DNA of 64,000 nucleotides from G965232465 sp965232465. GTDB lineage: Bacteria > Pseudomonadota > Alphaproteobacteria > JAQWUY01. The stretch covers positions 124,001-188,000 of the forward strand of contig OZ246977.1 of NCBI GenBank assembly GCA_965232465.1, given 5' to 3'. Within the stretch, counting starts at the first letter, position 1. Each line of letters starts with the position of its first letter. A program made the translations under genes and the position numbers. Below are positions 1 to 7,538 of this stretch, piece by piece. Below the pieces are notes generated by a model, which was not told where the DNA came from, ran no database searches, and saw only the letters and a list, made by a program, of their open reading frames with translations.

Positions 1-413
1 CGCACAGATTCAACGGTTTTGTTCAAACCATCAAAAGAAATCGCACCAATAATAACCGCATCCGCCCCACTGGCAACACAGTCTTCAATTTGGGAAATTT
101 GTTTATTCAGGTTTGTGTACCCACCCGCTTCGACCAAGTTCATGGAAATTCCCAAACGATTTGCCTCGTCCACAACGCCATAATTTACCGCCGTCCAATA
201 GGCATCTTTTAGGTGGGGGAAGGATACGCAAATATCCCATTTTTTTGATACAGATTCCAGTGGCACATAGCTCTTGGTGGTACGGGGGCTGTCCATGTTA
301 AATGCCGGTTCCCATACTTCCACATCAAACGGATACCATGTATCCGATGCCTGTGTACCAAGTCCTGTTGCCCAGATAAGACTGATTACAGTTAATTTAA
401 TAAAATTTTTCAT
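1..413 (-). CDS. torT: TorT-like periplasmic sugar-binding-fold protein, N-terminal part (runs off the window)
   Basis: Read by eye from the ATG at 413 to the window edge: 137 residues with no stop. It opens with a hydrophobic signal peptide (MKNFIKLTVISLIWATG). The motif FPHLKDAYWTAVNYGV, then VEAGGYTNLNKQISQIEDC and GADAVIIGAIS, matches the start of the periplasmic binding domain of TorT, which works with the TorS sensor kinase in trimethylamine-N-oxide sensing. AAGGAG lies six bases before the ATG. It diverges from the LysR gene at 738. The C-terminus and any torS/torR genes lie outside the window, so the ligand and the TMAO role are inferred. A general sugar-binding-like protein of the same fold is the alternative. 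Confidence 0.8.
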   Translation of the reverse strand, partial: MKNFIKLTVISLIWATGLGTQASDTWYPFDVEVWEPAFNMDSPRTTKSYVPLESVSKKWDICVSFPHLKDAYWTAVNYGVVDEANRLGISMNLVEAGGYTNLNKQISQIEDCVASGADAVIIGAISFDGLNKTVESV

Positions 414-737
414 ATTACTCTCCTTGTGGTTTTAAGGTAGCACATTTAATAAAAAGAATTGCCTACCTAGTTAAATTTTGGGACTACTTTACATGTAATC
501 CCCCCGAATCATGATATTGATGCCTTTTCTTATATTTTATTAATATTTCATTTCCATTTCAGGATATTACAAAAATATAGAGTTGTCTATTTCATTATTT
601 TGTATTTAATATTCGGAAAAACAGAATATAATTTTGTTTTATTATTTTTATTATCATGGTACAAGTATATTATATCAAGCAAGTATATATATAGTATTTT
701 TTTATAAACTGGTCCATTTTAAAAGGGGTAAAAAAAT
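414..737. promoter_or_regulatory. Divergent AT-rich intergenic region between torT and lysR
   Basis: This 324-base stretch has no coding potential that I can support. It holds the torT ribosome site at its left end and a purine-rich ribosome site (AAAAGGGG) just before the lysR ATG. It must contain both divergent promoters and probably the LysR operator. I could not pick out a convincing TTGACA/TATAAT pair or a clear T-N11-A operator by eye. Confidence 0.5.
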
Positions 738-1682
738 ATGAATACAAGTGACATTAATATTAAGGATTTTCCTTTTACATTAAAGCAAATAAAATACTTT
801 ATTGCGGTCGTTGAATATAAAAAAGTAACCACCGCCGCCAAGTATATTTTTATTTCCCCATCGGTCATCACCACCGCTATTAAAGACTTAGAATCACACT
901 TGCAGGTAACCTTATTCGAACGCACCAAGAATGGGTTACAATTGACCCGTGAAGGCGATATTTTTCTGAACCACTGTAATGATATATTGTCGGTGGTATC
1001 CTCCACTTATAACGCTGTACAAGGGCTGTCTATGTACACAAAAAATATGCTAATGGGGACATTAAGAATTGGTTGTACGGAAACCATATCTGGATATTTG
1101 TTATTAAAATTGATAACCCCTTTTCAGCAATATTTCCCTAATATAAACCTGCGTATCAAAGAATATTCCCGTACTGTACTAGAAAAAAATATCCTTAATG
1201 GTACCATAGATGTCGCCCTTGCCATAACCGATAATTTGGTGCATTTGGACAAATTATATTATGAAATAATCGTACGATCACAACGCAATCTGTGGGTATC
1301 AAATACGCACGAATTTTTACAAAGGGATATTGTGGAATTATCAGATGTTGCCAAACAGCCTTTTGTGCAATTAACTTTGGATGAGGCAAAACGCAATAAC
1401 TTGAAATACTGGAAACGCTTTGGGCTGAAACCAAATATTGTATATGAATCAAATTCCGTCGAATCCATTCGGGGTATGGTGTCCAATGGACATGGGGTTA
1501 CTATATTATCAGATATGGTGTACCGCCCATGGTCGCTGGATGGAAAACGCATTGAGCGCATAAAACTGATGGCGGAAACCAAAAACATGAATATCGGCTT
1601 AGTATGGCTAAAAGACTGTGAAAAAAGCAAAGAAATGCAGGAATTTATATCATTTTGTACCAAGCAAACCGCTAATATGTGA
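738..1682 (+). CDS. LysR-family transcriptional regulator
   Basis: 314 residues, the normal LysR length. The N-terminal winged helix-turn-helix spans about residues 13-72 (FTLKQIKYFIAVVEYKKVTTAAKY, then ISPSVITTAIKDLE and LFERTKNGLQLT). The rest is the periplasmic-binding-like effector domain. AAAAGGGG lies seven bases upstream of the ATG. It is transcribed away from the torT-like gene, the usual arrangement for a LysR protein that controls its divergent neighbour. The effector cannot be read from sequence, and whether it regulates the torT-like gene is inference from position only. Confidence 0.9.
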   Translation: MNTSDINIKDFPFTLKQIKYFIAVVEYKKVTTAAKYIFISPSVITTAIKDLESHLQVTLFERTKNGLQLTREGDIFLNHCNDILSVVSSTYNAVQGLSMYTKNMLMGTLRIGCTETISGYLLLKLITPFQQYFPNINLRIKEYSRTVLEKNILNGTIDVALAITDNLVHLDKLYYEIIVRSQRNLWVSNTHEFLQRDIVELSDVAKQPFVQLTLDEAKRNNLKYWKRFGLKPNIVYESNSVESIRGMVSNGHGVTILSDMVYRPWSLDGKRIERIKLMAETKNMNIGLVWLKDCEKSKEMQEFISFCTKQTANM

Positions 1683-1751
1683 TCATTTTACAGTGTGTTA
1701 GCCCCATATTTTAAAATGTATAAAAAAGCCCCATTTTATGATCCAGAATAA

Positions 1752-1808
1752 TATAGTCAAATCAATATAAATGGGTTTGATAAAATGCGGTTACAACCGC
1801 TTGCCATG
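1752..1808 (+). repeat. Truncated 5' end of the dispersed hairpin repeat
   Basis: TATAGTCAA at 1752-1760 matches the 5' terminal inverted repeat of the full-length copy at 16039. The palindrome GCGGTTACAACCGC (1787-1800), followed by TTGCCATG, matches hairpin 1 and the start of hairpin 2. The distance between terminus and first hairpin (35 bases) is close to the 29 bases seen at 16039-16068. Everything after about 1808 is lost, so this is a decayed or truncated copy. Confidence 0.6.
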
Positions 1809-1882
1809 TGTTACTATGAAATTAGCTAGCTGGGCGAATTTTTTCATTATTTAAATAATTATGACATTGATACTATCGAGGA

Positions 1883-1999
1883 TTATGTATTTTTTAATTC
1901 TTCGGACGAAAATACTTCTTTGCCTCGAACAAACATAACAAATAATATACCCATTAGCATAGGTGCTTGTATATCTTGCCAATCGGCATATACAAACAT
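1883..1999 (-). pseudogene. HipA-family toxin, N-terminal fragment
   Basis: Only 38 codons remain, from the ATG at 1999 to a TAA at 1883. The residues FVYADWQDIQAPMLMGIL and RGKEVFS are the opening of the HipA N-terminal domain, where family members read roughly VYADW..P.LMGTL..RGKEVFSFEY. Homology stops after RGKEVFS, and the roughly 400-residue kinase body is absent. It follows 27 bases after the antitoxin remnant at 2027-2200, the normal hipB-hipA order. It is a dead remnant. The family call rests on the short N-terminal signature. Confidence 0.6.
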
Positions 2000-2026
2000 A
2001 GATTTTCTAGGGGATTGTGATATAGG

Positions 2027-2200
2027 TTATACTCCTCTTAGGCGGGATACCCGGTGCTTAGGTATGGTTAAGCCCGCATCTTGTAAGCGTCTGCCCAAGG
2101 GGTCTTCACTGGCAACAGCAAACAAATCTTTATCTAATCCCAGACAAAATAATACATTTGCATAGGTATAAAGATTTTCTTTTTCATTTTTTTCAGCCAA
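2027..2200 (-). pseudogene. HipB-type antitoxin, C-terminal fragment
   Basis: A 57-codon open stretch with no helix-turn-helix left; the frame is closed by stops upstream and its only possible start is TTG. It contains YANVLFCLGLDKDLFAVA and SEDPLGRRLQDAGL, resembling the C-terminal tail of the XRE-type antitoxins encoded directly upstream of HipA toxins. The HipA fragment follows 27 bases later on the same strand. Together they are the scar of a hipBA operon. The DNA-binding half (beyond about 2200) has decayed beyond recognition. Confidence 0.55.
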
Positions 2201-2290
2201 TCATAATAATGGTTACAAATATATTCAAAGTTACATAACATTGTATAAAATAATAACCATTATGTCAAGTACAATTTATATTAATACAAA

Positions 2291-2782
2291 TCACTCGAAT
2301 GCAATTAGAACCTGTAACGCATGGTACAATCCATCTTGTGTGGTTTGTGTGCGTACAGATAGGCGGTCGCCCACATAGTTTTTTTTATAAATGTGCGGTT
2401 TGCCCCCCTTGGATGCAATGCCAATATATACCAACCCCACAGGTTTTTCCGGTGTGCCACCACTTGGACCGGCAATCCCTGTACAGGCGATGGCAATGTC
2501 TGCGTTTGCGGTTTTTAATGCCCCTTGTGCCATTTGTTGGGCGGTTTGTGCGGATACGGCACCATATGTGTTAAGGGTGGTTGGGGATACGCCGATCATA
2601 TCTTGTTTGGCTTGGTTGCTGTATGTGATAAAGGCTTGTTCAAACACAGCACTTGCCCCCGATATACCGGTCAAGGTTGCGGATATAAGACCGCCCGTAC
2701 ACGATTCGGCGGTACAAATGGTTTTTTGTTGGGCAATAAGTGTATGAATCAGTTTTTCCGCTATGTCCATGTTTGTATCCAT
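2291..2782 (-). CDS. pncC: CinA C-terminal-type nicotinamide-nucleotide amidase
   Basis: 163 residues from the chosen start, a stand-alone CinA C-terminal domain. Family motifs are ICTAESCTGGLISATLTGI near the start, ITYSNQAKQDMIGV, and IACTGIAGPSGGTPEKPVGL. PncC deamidates nicotinamide mononucleotide to nicotinate mononucleotide in the cytoplasm as part of NAD recycling. The start at 2782 (MDTNMDIAEK) is preferred because GGGGG lies about six bases upstream; an upstream in-frame ATG at 2812 has no such site. It overlaps the end of pgpA by 22 bases, so translation is probably coupled in the order ispF-pgpA-pncC. Confidence 0.9.
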   Translation of the reverse strand: MDTNMDIAEKLIHTLIAQQKTICTAESCTGGLISATLTGISGASAVFEQAFITYSNQAKQDMIGVSPTTLNTYGAVSAQTAQQMAQGALKTANADIAIACTGIAGPSGGTPEKPVGLVYIGIASKGGKPHIYKKNYVGDRLSVRTQTTQDGLYHALQVLIAFE

Positions 2783-3270
2783 TCGATGCCCCCATATTGC
2801 CATATGAACCACACGGCAATCATGGCATATATTGCGGCGAATATATCGTCGAGCATAACGCTAAAAGGGGTTTTTTGTTTGTCTATGACATTGGCGGGGA
2901 ATATTTTTACAATGTCAAAAAAACGAAATACAAAAAACGCTATCCCATATAATATGATATCGACCGGTATAATCGCCAAGGTTAAAAATATACCCGCCAT
3001 TTCGTCGATGACCACTTCGCTGGCATCGTGTGTGTGTGTGTGTTTTTCGTATATAGTGGTGGCAATCCACCCCACAAAAAACGCCAAAAAAGAGGCACAT
3101 ACCAACCAAATAGGCGATAACACAGTGGCAATCCCATAAGCAATCGGCATCGTGGCAAGTGTGCCCCAAGTCCCGCTGGCGGGTTTTATAAAACCAATGC
3201 CCCCAAGGGATACGATATATTTTGCAACAAAGTGTACAACAGAATTTACAATAAGGTGTATATGTATCAT
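2761..3270 (-). CDS. pgpA: Phosphatidylglycerophosphatase A
   Basis: 169 residues from MIHIHLIVNSV; longer in-frame extension is not supported because 3270 overlaps the ispF stop as ATGA. PgpA removes the terminal phosphate of phosphatidylglycerophosphate to give phosphatidylglycerol. Family motifs are GFIKPASGTWGTLAT near the N-terminus and EVVIDEMAGIFLTL, carrying the conserved acidic residues. Several hydrophobic segments (LIWLVCASFLAFFVG-like, IILYGIAFFVFRFF, IYAMIAVWFIWQYG) indicate an inner-membrane enzyme. It lies between ispF and pncC with overlaps on both sides. Confidence 0.9.
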   Translation of the reverse strand: MIHIHLIVNSVVHFVAKYIVSLGGIGFIKPASGTWGTLATMPIAYGIATVLSPIWLVCASFLAFFVGWIATTIYEKHTHTHDASEVVIDEMAGIFLTLAIIPVDIILYGIAFFVFRFFDIVKIFPANVIDKQKTPFSVMLDDIFAAIYAMIAVWFIWQYGGIEWIQTWT

Positions 3271-3755
3271 GGGTGTATAAAAATGGTGGCAATAGCGTAT
3301 ACGGCAATCCCCTCCGCCCGTCCGACAAAGCCCATTTGTTCCGAAGTGGTGGCTTTGATGGATATGGCATTTAAGGGGATGTGTAACAGGGTGCTGATAT
3401 GTTGTCGCATTGCCATACAATGGGGGTTAATTTGCGGGGATTCGGCAACAATTGTGATATCGATATTGCCAATATATCCGCCCGTGTCGACAATATGGTC
3501 ACAGGCGTGTTGTAAAAATACGGTGCTATTCATATTTTTATATGTGGTATCGGATGGGGGGAAGTGGTGTCCAATATCCCCATTGGCACTTGCCCCATAT
3601 AACGCATCGGTAATCGCATGCAGGGCAACATCCCCATCGGAATGGGCATCAAGTCCCTGTGTGTGTGGAATTTTTATACCACATAGCATAATGTGGTCGC
3701 CCTGCGTAAACGCATGCACATCGTACCCCAATCCCATACGGGGTATAAAACCCAT
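3267..3755 (-). CDS. ispF: 2-C-methyl-D-erythritol 2,4-cyclodiphosphate synthase
   Basis: 162 residues from MGFIPRMGLGYDVHAF, matching the usual length near 157. IspF cyclises CDP-methylerythritol 2-phosphate in the non-mevalonate isoprenoid pathway. The metal ligands are visible in GYDVHAF (Asp and His) and HSDGDVALHAITDALYGA (His). GDIGHHFPPSD and TSEQMGFVGRAEG are further family motifs. An in-frame ATG at 3794 would add 13 residues with no homology. Many alphaproteobacteria carry an IspD-IspF fusion; here IspF stands alone and no ispD is in view. The stop overlaps the pgpA start by four bases. Confidence 0.93.
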   Translation of the reverse strand: MGFIPRMGLGYDVHAFTQGDHIMLCGIKIPHTQGLDAHSDGDVALHAITDALYGASANGDIGHHFPPSDTTYKNMNSTVFLQHACDHIVDTGGYIGNIDITIVAESPQINPHCMAMRQHISTLLHIPLNAISIKATTSEQMGFVGRAEGIAVYAIATIFIHP

Positions 3756-3892
3756 ATGTACGGTGCTGATGTGATTATGATATTTTGCTGTCATGGGGCA
3801 CAGTATACAAAAACAGTATGGCAATTGCAATTTGTAAATATAGGCATGTCTATATTTGTTTGAGGTGTAAAGAGGTATCGGTTAATGTATAT

Positions 3893-3946
3893 TGCAATGT
3901 ATTGTGTAAACTTCATTTGGCGTTTGCAAGTTAAATTTTATATGGT
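3893..3946 (-). pseudogene. Relic of an IS3-family transposase C-terminus
   Basis: The 50 bases at 3893-3942 match about 80% of 16501-16550, inside the transposase of the intact IS3-family element. Reading the minus strand gives HIKFNLQTPNEVYTIHC, aligned to HTKFGLQTPNETYTMHF in the intact copy. No other part of the element is recognisable, so this is an old fragment from a relative of the resident insertion sequence, placed just downstream of mazF. Confidence 0.75.
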
Positions 3947-3960
3947 GAAAATTCTGTGTA

Positions 3961-4302
3961 CTATTTCAACAGGCTTGTTATCCTCCTTATAATGTCTTCT
4001 ATGTAATCGGGGTGTAGGGTGGTTTGTTTTTTGATGTTTCGTTGTTTCCAATCAAGACTTTTCACTTGATCGCATAAGGCGTGTCCTACGACCTTATCAT
4101 TGCCCCCATCAATACAAACTTTCCAACCTTTGGTAGCAGGTAGCCCAACGCCACTTGTAATCGGCACAAACAGAGCCAATCCCATTTGATTGTATTCCCA
4201 TCTTGACAAAACGATTGCAGGTCTTCGCCCCCTTTGTTCGTTGCCTGTTTGTGGGTTAAAGTCTAAATAGACAATATCGCCCCTTTGTGGTACATAGTGC
4301 AT
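3961..4302 (-). CDS. mazF: MazF/PemK-family endoribonuclease toxin
   Basis: 113 residues. It begins YVPQRGDIVYLDFNPQTGNEQRGRRPAIVLS, with the conserved RGDI and GNEQRGRRPA of MazF toxins that cleave mRNA at short sites. VPITSG and GHALCDQVKSLDW are the later family motifs. It starts two bases after the mazE stop, as expected of a co-transcribed antitoxin-toxin pair. The frame is intact and the length is normal, so it is probably active. An IS3 relic lies immediately downstream. Confidence 0.93.
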   Translation of the reverse strand: MHYVPQRGDIVYLDFNPQTGNEQRGRRPAIVLSRWEYNQMGLALFVPITSGVGLPATKGWKVCIDGGNDKVVGHALCDQVKSLDWKQRNIKKQTTLHPDYIEDIIRRITSLLK

Positions 4303-4304
4303 GA

Positions 4305-4553
4305 TTATAATGCTTCTTTACCAGCCGCATGGGTATCCCAAGCATAGGGTTCTGGGTCATGTTCTGCTAATAGGTCATAAAAATCATATTCTGCCTTTTT
4401 AGGTTTTAATACCCATTCGCCTTGGGCGTTATTTTCAATTTTTAATACATCGCCCTCTTTGACTTTCATACTTTGTAATAAAGATTTCGGTAATTTAGCC
4501 CCAAGGCTATTTTCCTCAAGGCTGTTTCCCCATTTCTTGATTGTTATTTCCAT
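4305..4553 (-). CDS. mazE: MazE-family antitoxin
   Basis: 82 residues from MEITIKKWGNSL. The N-terminal AbrB/SpoVT-like DNA-binding part (IKKWGNSL...AKLPKSLLQSM) is followed by an acidic, proline-containing tail that should wrap around MazF. Where relatives read KWGNSLGAKLP, this one reads KWGNSLEENSLGAKLP, five extra residues from a near-duplicated 15-base unit at 4502-4531. The start is chosen for homology; a longer frame to 4616 would run through the promoter palindrome. It is probably autoregulated through that palindrome. Confidence 0.88.
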   Translation of the reverse strand: MEITIKKWGNSLEENSLGAKLPKSLLQSMKVKEGDVLKIENNAQGEWVLKPKKAEYDFYDLLAEHDPEPYAWDTHAAGKEAL

Positions 4554-4587
4554 AGTTTTGATCCTGTGCAGGTTAAAATATATATGC

Positions 4588-4616
4588 AGTGTATATACAC
4601 TTTCGAAGTTTGTCAA
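4588..4616 (-). promoter_or_regulatory. mazEF promoter with operator palindrome
   Basis: On the minus strand TTGACA (4616-4611) and TACACT (4593-4588) are separated by 17 bases. The perfect 14-base palindrome AGTGTATATACACT (4588-4601) covers the -10 box, 35 bases upstream of the mazE ATG. MazE or the MazEF complex typically represses its own promoter through such a site; binding here is inferred. Confidence 0.75.
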
Positions 4617-4706
4617 GATGGTATTCTGATTGTCTTAGCCATTTGGGTAAAGCGGTGTCTGTTGTGTTGCTGGTTTCTGTATCTGTATTATCAAATATAT
4701 AAAGAC

Positions 4707-5336
4707 TTAATATCCCGCCTGTAATGTTTTTATGAAATCGTTTAATCCGCTTTGGCGGATGCGTCTTAGGCGTTCGGATTGTAAGATGGCTTTGGCGTCG
4801 GTAATTGCCTGTTGTATATCACGATTGACAATGACCCAATCGTATTCGGCAAAGTGCGACATTTCGTCTGCGGCTTTTGCCATACGGTTTTGTACCACCT
4901 GAGGCGAATCTTGGGCACGGTTTCGGAGGCGTTTTTCCAAGTCTCTTGTGCTGGGCGGTAATATGAATACTTTGACCAAGTCCTCCCGCATGTGTTCCGC
5001 CAGTTGTTGCCCCCCTTGCCAGTCGATATCGAACAAGATGTCTTGTCCCTTGTTTAACGCCTTGATAACCGGTGCTTTGGGCGTACCATAATAATTGCCA
5101 AACACTTTGGCATGTTCCAACAATTCCCCCTTATGGATCATTTTTGTGAATTGGGATTGGCTGACAAAGGTATAATCGACCCCATCTGTTTCCCCCGGGC
5201 GGGGCGGGCGGGTGGTGATGGATATGGACAGTTTTACATGCGTATCCCCCTGTAACACTCCCTTTGCAATCGATGTTTTCCCCGCCCCACTTGGGCTGGA
5301 AAGTACAAATAATAATCCACGGCGTTTTATGTGCAT
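4707..5336 (-). CDS. gmk: Guanylate kinase
   Basis: 209 residues, the usual length. It converts GMP and ATP to GDP and ADP. The P-loop SSPSGAGKTSIAKG lies near residues 13-26, followed by the GMP-binding region ISITTRPPRPGETDGVDYTF and FDIDWQGGQQL, with PPSTRDLEKRLRNR as the lid region. It starts 19 bases after mltG ends and closes the fabD-fabG-acpP-mltG-gmk run. Confidence 0.96.
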   Translation of the reverse strand: MHIKRRGLLFVLSSPSGAGKTSIAKGVLQGDTHVKLSISITTRPPRPGETDGVDYTFVSQSQFTKMIHKGELLEHAKVFGNYYGTPKAPVIKALNKGQDILFDIDWQGGQQLAEHMREDLVKVFILPPSTRDLEKRLRNRAQDSPQVVQNRMAKAADEMSHFAEYDWVIVNRDIQQAITDAKAILQSERLRRIRQSGLNDFIKTLQAGY

Positions 5337-5355
5337 GTTGGTGTCCTGTATTTTG

Positions 5356-6345
5356 TTATGGCTTTATGTGGTTGCGATATTTGGTGACATTGCGGTTGTG
5401 TTCCCTTAAAGTTTTGGAAAAGACATGTCCCCCTTGTGGTGATGCGACAAAGTAATAATATGTGTGTTTTTCTGGGTGTAACACGGATTGTAGGGCATGT
5501 AATCCCACACTGGCAATCGGTGTGGGGGGTACCCCATAATGGATATAAGTGTTATAGGGGCTGTCATATGTTAAATCTGATTTGCGAATAGGGCGGTTTA
5601 ACATCCCGTTGCCATTTGTGATTGCATATATCACCGTTGGGTCCGATTGCAATCGCATATTTTTGCGCAGCCTGTTTAAAAATACGCCCGCCACAATCGG
5701 CTGTTCCGATGCAATGCCCGTTTCCCGTTCGACTATGGATGCGAGGACCAATGCCTGTGGTAAAGTGTTTAGGGGAATGGTGGGATCCCGATTTTGCCAC
5801 ATCTGTTCCGCTGTTGCCAGATGTAAGTCTTGCATTTGTATGATTAAATTTTTGGCGGATGTGTCCCGCTCATAAAAATATGTTTCCGCCCATATAACCT
5901 TGTTACGGGGTATCATGGTTTTGTGTTGCACGAATGCCGTATCCTCGATGATTTTGTCCATATGTCCATACCATACCCCATTGGTAATGGTGATTTTGCG
6001 TTGTTTGACTTGGTATGTGTCGATGGCATTTAAAATATCAATGCTGCGCATGTGCGGATATATCATATATTCCCCTGATTTGATATGCTTGTTCATAATT
6101 TTTATGGCACTGTATACAACAACCGTATCCGATTGGGCCATTTGGGCAATTTTTTGTGCCACGGACAATATCGATTGCCCCGATGGGATGTATAAAATAT
6201 CCTTATTATTTTTTGTTGTATCGATTCGCATATCGATTCGATTATGTATACTTAACCCGACAATAAACAGGGTTGCGATGGCATACACGCCTATTGCCAT
6301 ATACAGTTGTAACAGACTCTTTTGCACAGTTTGTTTCACAGACAT
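5356..6345 (-). CDS. mltG: Endolytic murein transglycosylase MltG
   Basis: 329 residues with one N-terminal membrane anchor (YMAIGVYAIATLFIVGL, about residues 15-31) and a periplasmic YceG-like domain. MltG cuts nascent glycan strands and so sets their length. The catalytic glutamate sits in LASIVERETG, followed by GVFLNRLRKNMRLQSDPTVIYA and YDSPYNTYIHYGVPPTPI, all hallmark motifs. It is slightly short for the family. In many alphaproteobacteria fabF lies between acpP and mltG; here mltG follows acpP directly. Confidence 0.94.
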   Translation of the reverse strand: MSVKQTVQKSLLQLYMAIGVYAIATLFIVGLSIHNRIDMRIDTTKNNKDILYIPSGQSILSVAQKIAQMAQSDTVVVYSAIKIMNKHIKSGEYMIYPHMRSIDILNAIDTYQVKQRKITITNGVWYGHMDKIIEDTAFVQHKTMIPRNKVIWAETYFYERDTSAKNLIIQMQDLHLATAEQMWQNRDPTIPLNTLPQALVLASIVERETGIASEQPIVAGVFLNRLRKNMRLQSDPTVIYAITNGNGMLNRPIRKSDLTYDSPYNTYIHYGVPPTPIASVGLHALQSVLHPEKHTYYYFVASPQGGHVFSKTLREHNRNVTKYRNHIKP

Positions 6346-6395
6346 ATTTATAAACTTGGGCGTATTATATCACAAACAAAAAAACTACAAAAAAA

Positions 6396-6417
6396 CTGCA
6401 AAAAATATATTTTGCAG
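6396..6417 (-). terminator. Terminator-like hairpin between acpP and mltG
   Basis: CTGCAAAA and TTTTGCAG form an 8-base stem with a 6-base loop. Read on the minus strand it is followed by a run of T. It lies 33 bases after the acpP stop and could let the highly expressed acpP be uncoupled from mltG. Confidence 0.6.
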
Positions 6418-6450
6418 CTTTTATCATATCACATACGAATGATGCAATAC

Positions 6451-6684
6451 TTATGCGTTCGCTTCGATATAAGTAACCGCATCTTGTACAGTTGTAATTT
6501 TTTCGGCGGCATCATCTGGGATTTCCAAGTCGAATTCTTCTTCGAAAGCCATTACCAATTCCACAGTATCCAAACTGTCCGCCCCTAGGTCATCAATAAA
6601 AGATGCACCGGCAACGACTTTATCTTCATCCACACCCAGGTGCTCTACTACGATTTTGCTTACACGTTCTAAAACATCACTCAT
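6451..6684 (-). CDS. acpP: Acyl carrier protein
   Basis: 77 residues, acidic, the standard size. It carries growing acyl chains on a phosphopantetheine attached to the serine of GADSLDTVELVMAFEEEF. AAGAGGAAATAAA precedes the ATG. It follows fabG by 92 bases and precedes mltG; a hairpin after the stop suggests partial termination. Confidence 0.98.
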   Translation of the reverse strand: MSDVLERVSKIVVEHLGVDEDKVVAGASFIDDLGADSLDTVELVMAFEEEFDLEIPDDAAEKITTVQDAVTYIEANA

Positions 6685-6776
6685 TTTATTTCCTCTTTTA
6701 ATACAAAAAAACTGTTATCCTGATGAATTTAACAAGGTCCCACATTTTTTTCAAGTAAAAAATACGAAAAAAATGT

Positions 6777-7514
6777 TTATACCATGACCATACCCCCATT
6801 AACATGCAAAGTTTGCCCCGTTATGTACCCGGAACCCTCACTTGCCAAGTATGCCACAGCATGGGCAATATCGGTAGCAGAGCCCATTTTCCCTTGCGGA
6901 ATGCGCCCTAATATAATGTCCGTTTGTTTTTTATTTAAGGCATGTGTCATGTCCGATGCAATAAATCCGGGGGCAATATTATTCACCGTGATACCACGGG
7001 CGGCAACTTCATGGGCAAGGGCTTTTGTCATCCCCATCAAGCCGGCTTTTGCCGCACAATAATTTATTTGCCCGGGGTTGCCCTGTGTGCCCACAACAGA
7101 CGATATGTTAATAATCCGTCCATAGCGGCGGCGCATCATGGCTTTTGTCGCCGCACGGCACAAGCGAAATGCCGATGATAGGTTAACTTGAATCACCGTA
7201 TCCCAATCGGAATCTGGCATACGGATTGCCAACCCGTCTTTTGTTATACCGGCGTTGTTGACCAAAATATCAATCCCGCCGGTTGTTTCTTCGGCACCTG
7301 TGTATAACGCTTCTGTCGAATCGTTATCCCTTAAATTGGCGGGTATTATATGGACCCGTTCGCCCAGTGCCGCTGCCAATTTTTCCAATGATTCGATACG
7401 GGTGCCGCTGATGACCACCGTTGCCCCCAATGTGTGCAAAGTGCGGGCAATTTCGCCCCCTAATCCCCCCGATGCCCCGGTTATAAGGGCATTCTTAGCC
7501 GTTAAATCAAACAT
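6777..7514 (-). CDS. fabG: 3-oxoacyl-[acyl-carrier-protein] reductase
   Basis: 245 residues of the short-chain dehydrogenase fold. The NADPH-binding TGASGGLGGEIA lies near residue 13. NNAGITKDGL follows, the catalytic serine sits in INISSVVG, and Tyr and Lys in YCAAKAGLMGM. IAPGFIASDMT and the C-terminal GSGYITGQTLHVNGGMVM are typical of FabG. It performs the first reduction of fatty-acid elongation. AAGGAG lies eight bases before the ATG. It follows fabD with a 24-base gap. Confidence 0.97.
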   Translation of the reverse strand: MFDLTAKNALITGASGGLGGEIARTLHTLGATVVISGTRIESLEKLAAALGERVHIIPANLRDNDSTEALYTGAEETTGGIDILVNNAGITKDGLAIRMPDSDWDTVIQVNLSSAFRLCRAATKAMMRRRYGRIINISSVVGTQGNPGQINYCAAKAGLMGMTKALAHEVAARGITVNNIAPGFIASDMTHALNKKQTDIILGRIPQGKMGSATDIAHAVAYLASEGSGYITGQTLHVNGGMVMV

Positions 7515-7538
7515 CTGTATTCTCCTTAAAATATCTGT

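Noticed and set aside
1920..2165. 81-residue plus-strand protein
   Set aside because: No homology; the minus strand of the same stretch encodes the hipBA remnants.
3831..3960. tRNA or other RNA gene after mazF
   Set aside because: No cloverleaf; the conserved part is explained by the IS3 transposase relic.
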